A DNA stretch of 64,000 nt from Planctomycetota bacterium (GTDB lineage: Bacteria > Planctomycetota > UBA1135 > GCA-002686595): assembly GCA_028278425.1 (NCBI GenBank), contig JANQEJ010000251.1:54673-118672 (forward strand), read 5' to 3'. Both the position numbers and the translations under genes were made by a program. This document shows, piece by piece, positions 26,688 to 34,807 of this stretch (position 1 is the stretch's first letter; each line of letters opens with the position of its first letter). A model generated the notes under the pieces. That model had not been told where the DNA came from. It made no database searches and saw only the letters and a program-made list of their open reading frames with translations.

Positions 26688-28985
26688 CTACAGCTCCGCC
26701 GCGACCTCGCCTTCGATGACCGCGGGCGGCGCGTTCACGACGGGCTTCGGCCCGATCGCCGGCGTCTGGTAGCCCGACGCGTCCGGCAGGGTCAGGCCGT
26801 CGGCCGTGGCGGTCGTGAGGCTTCCGGAGTACGTCGGGTCGGGGTTCAGCGTCTGCTCGATGTTGAGCGCCTTGACGACGTACTCGGTGCCGGTCGGTCC
26901 CATGAAGGTGCCGTCGGCGATGTCGAAGATCGGATAGAAGCGATCGTCGACCAGGTCGCCGGTCAGGTCGACGCCCTCCTCGGGGATGCCCAGGTAGGCG
27001 TGCGGTCCGTCGTACTGGAGCATGAAGCTCTTGCCGTCGTAGGTCGCGTCGCCGTTGCGGTCGTCCGCGGTGGAGTGCTGGTACAGGAACTGGAGCGGGG
27101 GATCGAACGCCTGGTACGCGCCGAGCAGGTCGGTCACCGTCGAGTACTGGTTCCACTCGTTGTGACCGGTCTCGTAGGTGTAGAAGGTCGTCTGACCCCA
27201 GACGTCGTACACGTCGCTGAAGCCGGCGGTGTCGAGCACCATCGGCCCCGACGTCATGCCCCATTCGTTCGGTCCCTGCGTCGGCGCTTCGCCGGGGGCG
27301 AGCCCCACGGGTACGAGCGTGATGCCCGTGCCGTCGACGTCGTGATACAGCGTCAGGTCGTCGAGCTGGAACCGGAACACGAGCGGCGTGCCCACGTCGA
27401 ACGAATCCGCCATGTAGACGTCACCGAGCTCGGCCTCTGCGCCGGTGATGCCCGTGTCCAGGGCGCTCAGATATGCGAAGAGCACGATCTCGGTCGCGCC
27501 GCCCGCGAACAGCGGGTGCGAGCCGTTGACGAACTCCTGGTTGTAGACGGTGACGAACGCGTCGCCGTCGACGTAGTCGACCGACCCGCCGAGCGAGTCG
27601 GACCAGCAGTTCAGCACACCGGCCGCCGCCGTATCGATCACCTGCGGCGGAACGATCGGATCCCACGACGAGGTCACCTCGTTCCAGCTCGCGATCTTGC
27701 TCCAGAGGCCAAGCGAGTACTGGATCTGGTACGTCGTGCCGGCGTCCCACCAGTTGAAGCTCTCGCCCTCGAGATCGGTGAGGTCCACCGTGCTCAGGGT
27801 GTTCTCGATCAGCTTGCCGGGCGCCTTGACGACGACGAACTGCTCGGGCGAAGCCTCGCCGTAGGTGCTCTCGGTGACGATCTCGCCGTCGGTGAGCGCG
27901 ACCCCTTCCGGCATCCAGATCCCGTAGTACCCGACGTAGCCGTAGTCGCCGCCGGCGGTCTCGAAGCCGAAGCCGCCGTTCAGGTCGACAAGCTGCCCCG
28001 CGTCGGGACCGTCGGCCTCGTAGAGGTTGTAGCTCCACACGTGCTCGACGAAGTCGGTCCGGTCGTAGGCGAGCTCGGGCCCGCCGTCGGTCGCGCGGAC
28101 GAAGTGTGTCGTGTCGAACGCGACGACGTGGTCCCGACTGATGATGCCGGAGTCGCCGCCACCATCGTCGTAGCGCTCGTCGCGGTGGATCTTCGCGACG
28201 CCGGCGGTCTGGTCCGAGGTCATCTGGACGTTGACCTGCACGATCTCGGAGTACTCGCCGACCGCCGGGACCTGCGTCACGTCGCCCCACTCCATGTAGA
28301 AGGAGAAGCCGGCGTTGTTCGCCACGCCCACGTCGGCGCCGAGCGTGCCGAAGAAGATCGGGTCGTTGACGTCGCCACCCGCGTCGAGCACGCCGGCGAA
28401 GTCCATCTCGAAGATCCCGAACGGGTAGTCCGCGTCGGGACTCGCCTCGACGATGACGCTCACGTGGATGGTAGCCTGGCCGAGCCCGCCGGCGTCGTTC
28501 GGAACCCACACGCTGACGGTCTGCGCGCCGACCTCGCTGCTGCGCAGCGCATTCACGACCCAGATCTCGATCTCGTCCGGCGCTCCGCTGGACTGACCCT
28601 GGTCGTTGCCGCCGCCGGAGCCCTGCTCACAAACCGTCGTGTTGATCTGCGCCTTGTACGGCCCCAGGTTGACCATCGCGTCGGCGCGCGTCTGCGCCAT
28701 CATGCAGAGGATCTCGTTGATGAGGTCGAGCGGCTCCATCGCCGGGTCGTAGACCGAGACATCGGCGACGTCGTCGAAGTAGTCCGCGCCCGGCGGAAAG
28801 TCGCCGACGCCCGCGCCCGGCCCGGTGGACCCGGGCGAGCCGCCGACGACGACGGGGGTGACGACCGCGACGTTGCCGGGGGTGGAGAGTCCGGTGACGG
28901 CTCCGCCGGAGCCGCCGCTGCTTCCGCCGCATCCGGCGGCGGAGAGGACGGCAAGGCTTGCGAGCAGTAGGGGGGTACGTTGCAT
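26688..28985 (-). CDS. Large lipoprotein of unknown function
   Basis: A 765-residue lipoprotein. ATG 28985 is chosen for its signal sequence with lipobox SAAGC (MQRTPLLLASLAVLSAAGCGG) and a GGGAG ribosome binding site. A Gly/Ser linker follows, then an acidic, aromatic-rich and beta-rich body with many Asp/Gly/Tyr stretches (DERYDDGGGDSG, YGYVGYYGIWMP, NEWNQYSTVTDLLGAY). Several short segments look like calcium-binding DxDG-type loops (DVDGTG, DRNGDATYDG), but no domain is recognised. No catalytic motif is visible. It is probably displayed at the outer surface. It stands alone: a hairpin follows it and a tRNA-like remnant lies upstream. Confidence 0.75.
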   Translation of the reverse strand: MQRTPLLLASLAVLSAAGCGGSSGGSGGAVTGLSTPGNVAVVTPVVVGGSPGSTGPGAGVGDFPPGADYFDDVADVSVYDPAMEPLDLINEILCMMAQTRADAMVNLGPYKAQINTTVCEQGSGGGNDQGQSSGAPDEIEIWVVNALRSSEVGAQTVSVWVPNDAGGLGQATIHVSVIVEASPDADYPFGIFEMDFAGVLDAGGDVNDPIFFGTLGADVGVANNAGFSFYMEWGDVTQVPAVGEYSEIVQVNVQMTSDQTAGVAKIHRDERYDDGGGDSGIISRDHVVAFDTTHFVRATDGGPELAYDRTDFVEHVWSYNLYEADGPDAGQLVDLNGGFGFETAGGDYGYVGYYGIWMPEGVALTDGEIVTESTYGEASPEQFVVVKAPGKLIENTLSTVDLTDLEGESFNWWDAGTTYQIQYSLGLWSKIASWNEVTSSWDPIVPPQVIDTAAAGVLNCWSDSLGGSVDYVDGDAFVTVYNQEFVNGSHPLFAGGATEIVLFAYLSALDTGITGAEAELGDVYMADSFDVGTPLVFRFQLDDLTLYHDVDGTGITLVPVGLAPGEAPTQGPNEWGMTSGPMVLDTAGFSDVYDVWGQTTFYTYETGHNEWNQYSTVTDLLGAYQAFDPPLQFLYQHSTADDRNGDATYDGKSFMLQYDGPHAYLGIPEEGVDLTGDLVDDRFYPIFDIADGTFMGPTGTEYVVKALNIEQTLNPDPTYSGSLTTATADGLTLPDASGYQTPAIGPKPVVNAPPAVIEGEVAAEL

Positions 28986-29140
28986 GGTTGCTCCCACAAA
29001 GGTTTCCGGAAGTCGGCGAACCGACGGAAACCCGGGCACTCGGCAGTGCCCCGTACCGTTCTTTACGCGAACGCGCGAAGCCGCAACGTCCACAACTTCG
29101 CGCGGGTGACGTCCACGATGAAGCCCGCGGATGCGTACGT

Positions 29141-29192
29141 GGGAGATTCGAACCGCCCAGTGACTAGCGGCACGGGACTTCAAGACCGTGCC
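29141..29192 (-). pseudogene. Degenerate tRNA-Ser-like 3' half
   Basis: Read on the minus strand this segment lines up with the 3' half of the intact tRNA-Ser at 33146-33233. There is an anticodon-arm-like CTTGAAG (UGA centre), a variable-arm start CCGTGCCGC identical in 9 bases, and a T arm GGTTCGAATC followed by CTCCC. The acceptor stem, D arm and 5' half have no counterpart and the anticodon stem is broken, so it cannot be a functional tRNA. The GGCACGG/CCGTGCC pairing (29169-29175 with 29186-29192) also makes a 7-bp hairpin 28 nt past the ietS stop, which could end transcription. It may be the worn remnant of an integration (att) site. Confidence 0.4.
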
Positions 29193-29220
29193 GAGGACGG
29201 GGATGAGCACAAGGCCTCGG

Positions 29221-31809
29221 CTAGTTACTCGGCGGAAAGCCAACAATTGACCTTGGAGTGATTCCGACACGGACTCCAATCCGGGCCTGAACCTCTTCGT
29301 AAACTGGTATCTCAATGCCCTCCGCAACTTCTAAGGATACCGCGAGGCCATAGGGGACAGCTTCCTCGAGGCCCGGCGCGTCCTCCCTGCAGTTTACGAC
29401 GATCGCTAGGTCGTCCCCGTCCGCAAAGGAGGAGGCTCGATGTCCCTCGAACACCTCGTGCTGGACGGTGCCACGTTGGACCGACTGCCATTGCGCGTCA
29501 GTTCTGTGGACCTCCAGGGAACTCAGGGACTCGCCTAGAGAAGATACCCAAAGCTGAGCTCGGCGATACTTGCCGTGGGTGGAACTGACAGGGGTCAGCC
29601 AGGCTAAGGTCACCAGGACCCGTCTCCAAATGGCTTGGCTTGCCAGGCTCGGTGGGAGTGGCAATCGATACTCGTGGGCTTGGTCCCGCTCAAGCGTCCC
29701 AGCGCCAACAGCCGTTGCACGTTGCCGAGTGCACTCCAATACGCGCATTGGATCGGCGAGCCCAAAACCAATGTGTGCAGCAATTACGTCTCGCCGGTAG
29801 CGAGAAGGTACCTCGTCAAGTGCCTGTACGATTGCATCACCAGTCTCTGCCCAATTGCCTCCGTGAACCAACATTGCTTTCAGGAGCGGAGCGATCGAGT
29901 CCTCAGGAATGGCCTCTCCACCGGTTTGAGCACCTAGCTCCTCGATTACCTCCAAGGTTCGTGCACCAGCTCTTGATGCCAGTGCTGCAGCACCACTAGT
30001 TCCACATGTATAGGCCGTAGCGTTCAGCTCTCCGGGAGCCCTGCCTGGGTACGCGGCCCTCAAACCCGGAGGGGTAGTAAACGCGCGCGGCGTCAGCCTA
30101 GTTGGATTGCCAGTTGGCTCGTCGAACAGAACCTTGCCCCCGGGGAACATCAAGTCAGGCTTGATGCTCCGGCGGAATCCAAGGCCTCGTGCGCTGATCG
30201 GGCTGGGCATAGTGCAAGCCGAATCCACAACGTCGATACTACGAGTACTGTGGTGCGGAGCGTTGTCTATGTGTGCGGCGGAAACGGCAAGGGAGTTGAT
30301 CGACTCTGACGGTGACAGGAGGCGTCGGTTCCGCAAGTCCTGGCTGAGTGCCCGTAGGGCCACGGCCTGTCGGTCCTGCGAAGGCAGCGCAAGAAAATCG
30401 CCAGCAGGCATGGGTACCTCAATGGGCTCCATGTGGTTGCCAGAGCTGACACAAATGAGGAGCCTGTAGTGCCATGAAACCCAGTCGAGTAGGCGGGCCC
30501 ATGGACTCATCATCCTGATGAAGGGGTTGTGAGGATCAGCAACCGAGAGGTTTAGGATTCTCACTGTGGGGGCTGCGGGGTCTTCCTCACCCTCACCCTC
30601 CATCATCCTCTTGGTCGCTTTGTAGACCAGGTCAATTGGAAGGATGCTCTCGGGAATCGACTCGTGTGATGCTCCCCCAAACCGCAGGGGCTGAAGTATC
30701 GGTCTGACATAGACAGGCCTACTCAACGGGGGCTCGCCGGCATTCAAGTCCCCGTGAACAACGAGCGAGGCCATGGTTGTTCCATGCGCAGCTTCAGAAG
30801 CTTGGTATCCAGATGCATAATCATCGGGGTCGTCGACGATTAGTCGGTCTTCCAGCAGCTCGTGCCTCGGTAGCGGCCAACCGTCCAGAATGGCGACCGT
30901 GGGATGGCCACTTGGCGTGGATTCCGGCGGCCTGGCCGGGTCGAGACCGTCCTGTTCGAGGGCAATGCCTAGAGATTGCCCAACCGGCCGGAAGAACATC
31001 ACTTGTTGGCATCGAACAAGTCTCGTATCGCGAGAGGCAAGCACTCGTTCGGCCTCCGCGATTGGCACTTCAGCCAGGAGGCTGTGATAGTGAATCTCGT
31101 CGATCTGGCAAGAGGTGCGAACAGTTCCCCCAACCTCCGTGAGTAGGGTACTTACTTCGGTCTGAGCAAGGGCCCTCCGCGAGCCGTCATGGCGGTACCA
31201 CAACTCAATCTCGGCAGGAAGAACTTCTCTACCCTCTTCAATCCTTGCACTCCAATCGTCAATCAGCCCCGTCTCCAAGAGCCTATCCTCGGGCTCCCAT
31301 CTACGAACTCGATAGAGGTGCCTAAACACCTCTTTCCATCTCGCGTGACCATAAGGCAGCCTGACGTCTTCGTCTTGTTGATATTGGCGCCAGAACGAGA
31401 CGATCCTGCCCATCGCTTCCTGGTTGGCCATCGTCAGGAATAGGCGACGACGGACTGGACGATCTGGGTGGTCTTCTCGATAGAAGTCATCGTCAGGCTC
31501 AATCTCGTCTTCTTCCAGGTCTCCAAGCCACTCGAGACCCGGAATGCGACGAGCAGCACGCATGAGGTCGACTGGAGTGCCGATCGTCTCAAGGACCAAC
31601 ACGTGCTCGGGAACTGCTCCTGCAGGCCTCGAACTCAGTTGGACAGCTTCATCTCTTAGCGCACGTTGAAGAGCATCCAGTCTGGGCCCGATTCGCCCGA
31701 CTTGACGCTCATGACCGGGCACGTGGAACCGCGCTGGAACCACTCGACCCCGCGTCAGGCGTTCGAGAAAGATCGGACTTGGGAGAATGAGTATTGGTCG
31801 CTCAGGCAT
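29221..31809 (-). CDS. ietS: Subtilase (S8) of an IetAS-like anti-phage system
   Basis: An 862-residue protein with no signal peptide. The N-terminal about 300 residues are a family-specific region. The S8 domain follows with Asp309 (VAILDGW), His342 (AHGTTMASL), oxyanion Asn458 (SSGNH) and Ser605 (CGTSGAAA), so the catalytic set is complete. About 200 C-terminal residues after the protease domain are beta-rich. An AAA ATPase gene lies 32 nt upstream on the same strand. This size, layout and pairing match the IetAS two-gene defence system (AAA ATPase plus subtilase), reported as anti-phage and earlier as a plasmid-incompatibility pair. G+C is visibly lower than in neighbours, consistent with transfer. 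The trigger and cleaved target are unknown. Confidence 0.85.
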   Translation of the reverse strand: MPERPILILPSPIFLERLTRGRVVPARFHVPGHERQVGRIGPRLDALQRALRDEAVQLSSRPAGAVPEHVLVLETIGTPVDLMRAARRIPGLEWLGDLEEDEIEPDDDFYREDHPDRPVRRRLFLTMANQEAMGRIVSFWRQYQQDEDVRLPYGHARWKEVFRHLYRVRRWEPEDRLLETGLIDDWSARIEEGREVLPAEIELWYRHDGSRRALAQTEVSTLLTEVGGTVRTSCQIDEIHYHSLLAEVPIAEAERVLASRDTRLVRCQQVMFFRPVGQSLGIALEQDGLDPARPPESTPSGHPTVAILDGWPLPRHELLEDRLIVDDPDDYASGYQASEAAHGTTMASLVVHGDLNAGEPPLSRPVYVRPILQPLRFGGASHESIPESILPIDLVYKATKRMMEGEGEEDPAAPTVRILNLSVADPHNPFIRMMSPWARLLDWVSWHYRLLICVSSGNHMEPIEVPMPAGDFLALPSQDRQAVALRALSQDLRNRRLLSPSESINSLAVSAAHIDNAPHHSTRSIDVVDSACTMPSPISARGLGFRRSIKPDLMFPGGKVLFDEPTGNPTRLTPRAFTTPPGLRAAYPGRAPGELNATAYTCGTSGAAALASRAGARTLEVIEELGAQTGGEAIPEDSIAPLLKAMLVHGGNWAETGDAIVQALDEVPSRYRRDVIAAHIGFGLADPMRVLECTRQRATAVGAGTLERDQAHEYRLPLPPSLASQAIWRRVLVTLAWLTPVSSTHGKYRRAQLWVSSLGESLSSLEVHRTDAQWQSVQRGTVQHEVFEGHRASSFADGDDLAIVVNCREDAPGLEEAVPYGLAVSLEVAEGIEIPVYEEVQARIGVRVGITPRSIVGFPPSN

Positions 31810-31841
31810 GGGAAGATGGCCATCGCTCTACCAAAAGCTGG

Positions 31842-32798
31842 CTACACGCCAAAACGCATGGTCCATTGCTGGACTCGCTCCTTCACAATGGACTGAACGG
31901 TGGCACCGCTCTCATGGGAGAGAGCATACCTCCGAAGCACGTCGCTGCAGAAGTCCTCCGCTTCGGCATAGCTGATCCCTTGCAGCTTTGTAGCCAGAGC
32001 ACTGCCAGTCTGCGCTGGGGAGAACTCGTGCTTAGCGAAGAAGCCGTCGAACCACGCTGCGAGCTGTTCCTTCGTCGGGTGGGGTAGATGGAGGCGAAGC
32101 TGGAACCTACGCCAAACTGCTCTATCGAGGAGTTCGGGGTGGTTGCTTGCTGTCATCACGACGACGTAGGACGGCAAGTCGTCCATCTGCAGTAGGAGGG
32201 AGCTAACAACTCGCTTGATTTCCCCCGTCTCGTGAGTATCCCCTCTCTCCTTTCCCACGGTCTCAAACTCATCAAAGAACAACACACAGGGGTGAGTTCG
32301 AACGAAATCAAACACCCGTCTTAAGCGAGTTGCTGTCTCTCCCAAGAAGCTCCCTACTAGAGCGTCGTAGCGAACCGAAAGGAGTGGGTACGACAAGGAG
32401 GTCGCGATGGCCTCGGCAAGACTTGTCTTGCCATTCCCCGGAGGTCCTGCCAAGAGCACTCTGTGCCTTGGCTCCAGGGCATTGACTCGCAGAACGTCAG
32501 CCCGAAGCTGCTCTTCGACCAGTTCCGCGCAGGCGCGAGAGACGTTATCCGGCAATACAAGGTCGCTGATTCTCCTGCTCGGCGTTCGCTCGACGAACAG
32601 GGCTCTGGTCTTGTCGTCGGGCGTAGTGGTATTGACAGGACCGTTGGTGCTGAGGTTCTCGACCAAACGATCAGCCAGCACGTGATGGTGCTTCGAACGC
32701 TCTTCAGCAATCAAGGCCTCGGCGGTACTCCGGAAGCCCTCGCGGTCGCCTCGGCTACCGGCCCGGATCAGCTTGATGAGTAGGTCTGCTCTAGCCAT
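31842..32798 (-). CDS. ietA: AAA ATPase of an IetAS-like anti-phage system
   Basis: A 318-residue ATPase. The N-terminal helical part (residues 1-75) precedes an AAA core with Walker A GPPGNGKT (118-125), Walker B CVLFFDEFE (Asp176, Glu177), a sensor-1 Asn in MTASNHPE, and an arginine-rich second region (DRAVWRRFQLRLHLP). A C-terminal AAA lid follows (EDFCSDVLRRYA). It resembles FtsH/spastin-type single-ring ATPases. It is followed by the subtilase gene and probably cotranscribed. In known IetAS pairs both proteins are needed for defence. No clear Shine-Dalgarno sequence precedes ATG 32798; lower G+C than flanking genes. Confidence 0.85.
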   Translation of the reverse strand: MARADLLIKLIRAGSRGDREGFRSTAEALIAEERSKHHHVLADRLVENLSTNGPVNTTTPDDKTRALFVERTPSRRISDLVLPDNVSRACAELVEEQLRADVLRVNALEPRHRVLLAGPPGNGKTSLAEAIATSLSYPLLSVRYDALVGSFLGETATRLRRVFDFVRTHPCVLFFDEFETVGKERGDTHETGEIKRVVSSLLLQMDDLPSYVVVMTASNHPELLDRAVWRRFQLRLHLPHPTKEQLAAWFDGFFAKHEFSPAQTGSALATKLQGISYAEAEDFCSDVLRRYALSHESGATVQSIVKERVQQWTMRFGV

Positions 32799-33145
32799 GG
32801 GGGGTATGAGTGAGGATACCGCGGTTGTCGTTCGATCTCCACGTGAGCGTTCCCCCTTGGCGGTACCCGGACTGACGTAGTTCAGAGTGCAGGATAAGCG
32901 ACGGGACAGTGCGGTACTCGCGTGAGATACGAGTATCGCGATGGGGCCGAGCCTGAGCTAGTGCCAGTACCTCGTCGCACGGAGGGTGACGGACGGTCGG
33001 CGGCGAGTGCCTTGGGCCGCGAGGGAGCGCGGGCGTAGGCGCGACGTTACCGCACCGTGGACAGACGTGGGTGGGTTGGCTGCTTGGATGCACCAAGAAA
33101 GAAGCCGCATGAAAGCTGCAATCAGCAAGCAACAGCCAGCGGAGA
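32799..33145. other. Gene-free region upstream of the ietA-like gene
   Basis: 347 nt between the ATPase gene and the tRNA-Ser 3' end with no credible coding frame. It should hold the promoter of the defence pair. The only structure I see is an inverted-repeat cluster at 32914-32937. G+C falls within this stretch, in line with the left part belonging to the acquired island. Confidence 0.5.
32914..32937. promoter_or_regulatory. Overlapping inverted repeats, possible operator
   Basis: TACTCG (32915-32920) pairs with CGAGTA (32930-32935), and GATAC-GA-GTATC (32926-32937) is a second short palindrome overlapping it. They lie about 120-140 nt upstream of the ATPase start. They could bind a regulator of the defence pair, but no regulator gene is nearby. 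Confidence 0.25.
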
Positions 33146-33233
33146 TGGCGGAGGCGGGAGGATTCGAACCCCCGGTGCCTTGCGGCACGGCGGTTTTCAA
33201 AACCGCTGCATTCGGCCACTCTGCCACGCCTCC
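33146..33233 (-). tRNA. tRNA-Ser(UGA)
   Basis: A complete tRNA on the minus strand: acceptor GGAGGCG/CGCCTCC (33227-33233 with 33150-33156), discriminator G and an encoded CCA end (33146-33148), anticodon stem GCGGT/ACCGC with loop TTTGAAA (anticodon TGA at 33197-33199), a long class-II variable arm with GTGCC/GGCAC, and T arm GGGGG-TTCGAAT-CCTCC. The long variable arm and anticodon identify it as serine. Its 3' end faces the IetAS-like genes, the usual orientation for an element integrated at a tRNA 3' end. Confidence 0.95.
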
Positions 33234-33322
33234 GGGTGGTCGCGAGGCCGTCAGGTTGCCCCGGCGCGGTGGGGGAGTCTAGCGGAGTTTCCGCCGACCC
33301 GAAGGCAAGAGAGGGCGCCTGG

Positions 33323-34450
33323 CTACTGCAGCTCGATCGTCTCCGGCTGGCTCGCGCCCCACACGGTCCCGGTCTCGTCGACGGCGACGGCCGCCATCCG
33401 GACCTGAACCCCGGCGAGGCCGACGAGCCCGGGATGCTGGATCTGCATCCCCGTGGCCTCACCCGTGAAGCCGCCGAGCAGCACGATCGTCTCGAGGGAA
33501 CCGACGTGTCCGACCAGCAGTCCGCCGAGCCCCGACAGCGACTGCGTCACCAGGCTGTCCTGGACCAGCGGAGCGATCGTGCCGTCGGGCAGCGGAACCG
33601 ATCCGGGCGCCAGGCCGACCAGCAGGAAGTACGTCGGGTTCGCCGACGCCGGCAGCGGGAAGCCCGTCACGCTGACCGCGATGTCGAGCGGAGCGCCGTC
33701 GGCGAGCCCCTTCCCGTCCGGCATGTGCAGGTTCGCCCGCGATCCCTGAGCCTGGATCCCCGACCGGCTCACGACCATCGACCCGGACGCGCGGTCGAAC
33801 CAAGTCGTCTCGAGGTCATACGGCCCCGCCGCGAGCGGCAGGGTCGGCAGGATCACCGACACCACCTCGCCGGGCGGGACGAGGATCCCGGAGAGATCGA
33901 CCGACGCCACCGGTTCGGTACCGCCCGGTGAGAACAGGTCGACGCGATCGCCCGGCTGGAACGTGTGCGGCGCGACGCCGGTGTTGCCGAACGACCACGG
34001 CGTGCTCACCGGCACGGTGAAGTCGACCGCGTGCGCGGTCTGGGGCGACTTCGCTCCCCAGGGGAAGGAGACGAGGTCGACCGCGGCCGGATCTGCGGCG
34101 GTCACGTCGAGCCGCGCCACGGCTCCCGCGCCGTACGGGAAGAAGAGGACGTAGCTCCCCGGATCCTGGGGCGCCGTCACCTGGAAGAGGGCGGTGTCCC
34201 CGGCCTCGACCGCGACGAGCGCGTCGCAGAACAACCCCGGGAGCGTGAACGGCTGAACGATCTCGCCGGTGTGGCGGAGGATCCGCGTCTCGCAGCCGAA
34301 CGGGTACCCGAGGATGCCCCCCGTGTCGTTGAAGACGGCGACGGTGACGGTGCTGCCGGGCTGGAACGGCCCCGGGGGCACGGTCAGCGACTGGGCGGCG
34401 GCGGGCAGGGCGAAGAGGCTCGTGGCAAGAGCGAAGGCAAGGCGGCGCAT
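33323..34450 (-). CDS. Secreted beta-sandwich repeat protein, unknown function
   Basis: A 375-residue exported protein. ATG 34450 is chosen for its GGGAGGACC ribosome binding site and signal peptide MRRLAFALATSLFALPAAAQ. The mature protein is all-beta, with three similar Ig-like segments: LTVPPGPFQPGSTVTVAVFN, PHTFQPGDRVDLFSPGG and KGLADGAPLDIAVSVTG. They alternate with SYVLFFPYGAG-type strands. No catalytic or binding motif is seen. The C-terminal part (PTYFLLVGLAPGSVPLPDGT...) resembles the end modules of the other exported proteins here. Surface or periplasmic structural role likely. Confidence 0.72.
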   Translation of the reverse strand: MRRLAFALATSLFALPAAAQSLTVPPGPFQPGSTVTVAVFNDTGGILGYPFGCETRILRHTGEIVQPFTLPGLFCDALVAVEAGDTALFQVTAPQDPGSYVLFFPYGAGAVARLDVTAADPAAVDLVSFPWGAKSPQTAHAVDFTVPVSTPWSFGNTGVAPHTFQPGDRVDLFSPGGTEPVASVDLSGILVPPGEVVSVILPTLPLAAGPYDLETTWFDRASGSMVVSRSGIQAQGSRANLHMPDGKGLADGAPLDIAVSVTGFPLPASANPTYFLLVGLAPGSVPLPDGTIAPLVQDSLVTQSLSGLGGLLVGHVGSLETIVLLGGFTGEATGMQIQHPGLVGLAGVQVRMAAVAVDETGTVWGASQPETIELQ

Positions 34451-34807
34451 GTGAGGTCCTCCCTTGGGTTCCTGGAATCCGAAGAAGCTCGTCGGGAGGC
34501 CATGCTCGCGGGGGACCCGGCCCGGCACAGGTGGGCCAGGTGCGCAGTCCGGAGGGGAATCCGGCGGGGTTTCGTCCAGGAACGGCCCAGGCCGTGAGGC
34601 CGACCTCCGCGAGCGTCGGGAGGTATCTTTTCCCTACGCACAGGTCGATCGGCACGAGGCACGCTCCCCCCGCTCCCCACGCGGCTGCCTACCTAGACGG
34701 AATCCCGGGGTCCCCCTACGATTTCCGGTAGTTCGCCCGTTGGGCGCCCCCCCACACGTCCCTCGCTCGCCCTCTCTCCAACGGCTCCGACCCCCGCGTA
34801 TCCACCC
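34451..34807. other. Divergent intergenic region
   Basis: 357 nt between two divergent exported-protein genes. No open frame with a plausible start or protein-like composition, and no tRNA or clear hairpin. It must hold promoters for both directions, but I cannot single out a convincing -35/-10 pair. G+C-rich throughout with several C runs near the plus-strand gene. Confidence 0.4.

Noticed and set aside
25785..28970. A 1061-codon plus-strand open frame, and other very long frames such as 349-2130, 5047-7188 and 22542-24530
   Set aside because: They lie antisense to genes with signal peptides or clear family motifs and have shadow-like Arg/Ala/Val/Asp-rich composition with no domains. In DNA this GC-rich stop codons are rare, so long false frames are expected.
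29169..29192. Possible selenocysteine tRNA (CTTCAAG, UCA anticodon) on the plus strand
   Set aside because: The hairpin core is palindromic and also gives UCA when read on the plus strand, but there is no T arm or acceptor stem on that strand. The minus-strand match to tRNA-Ser is much better.
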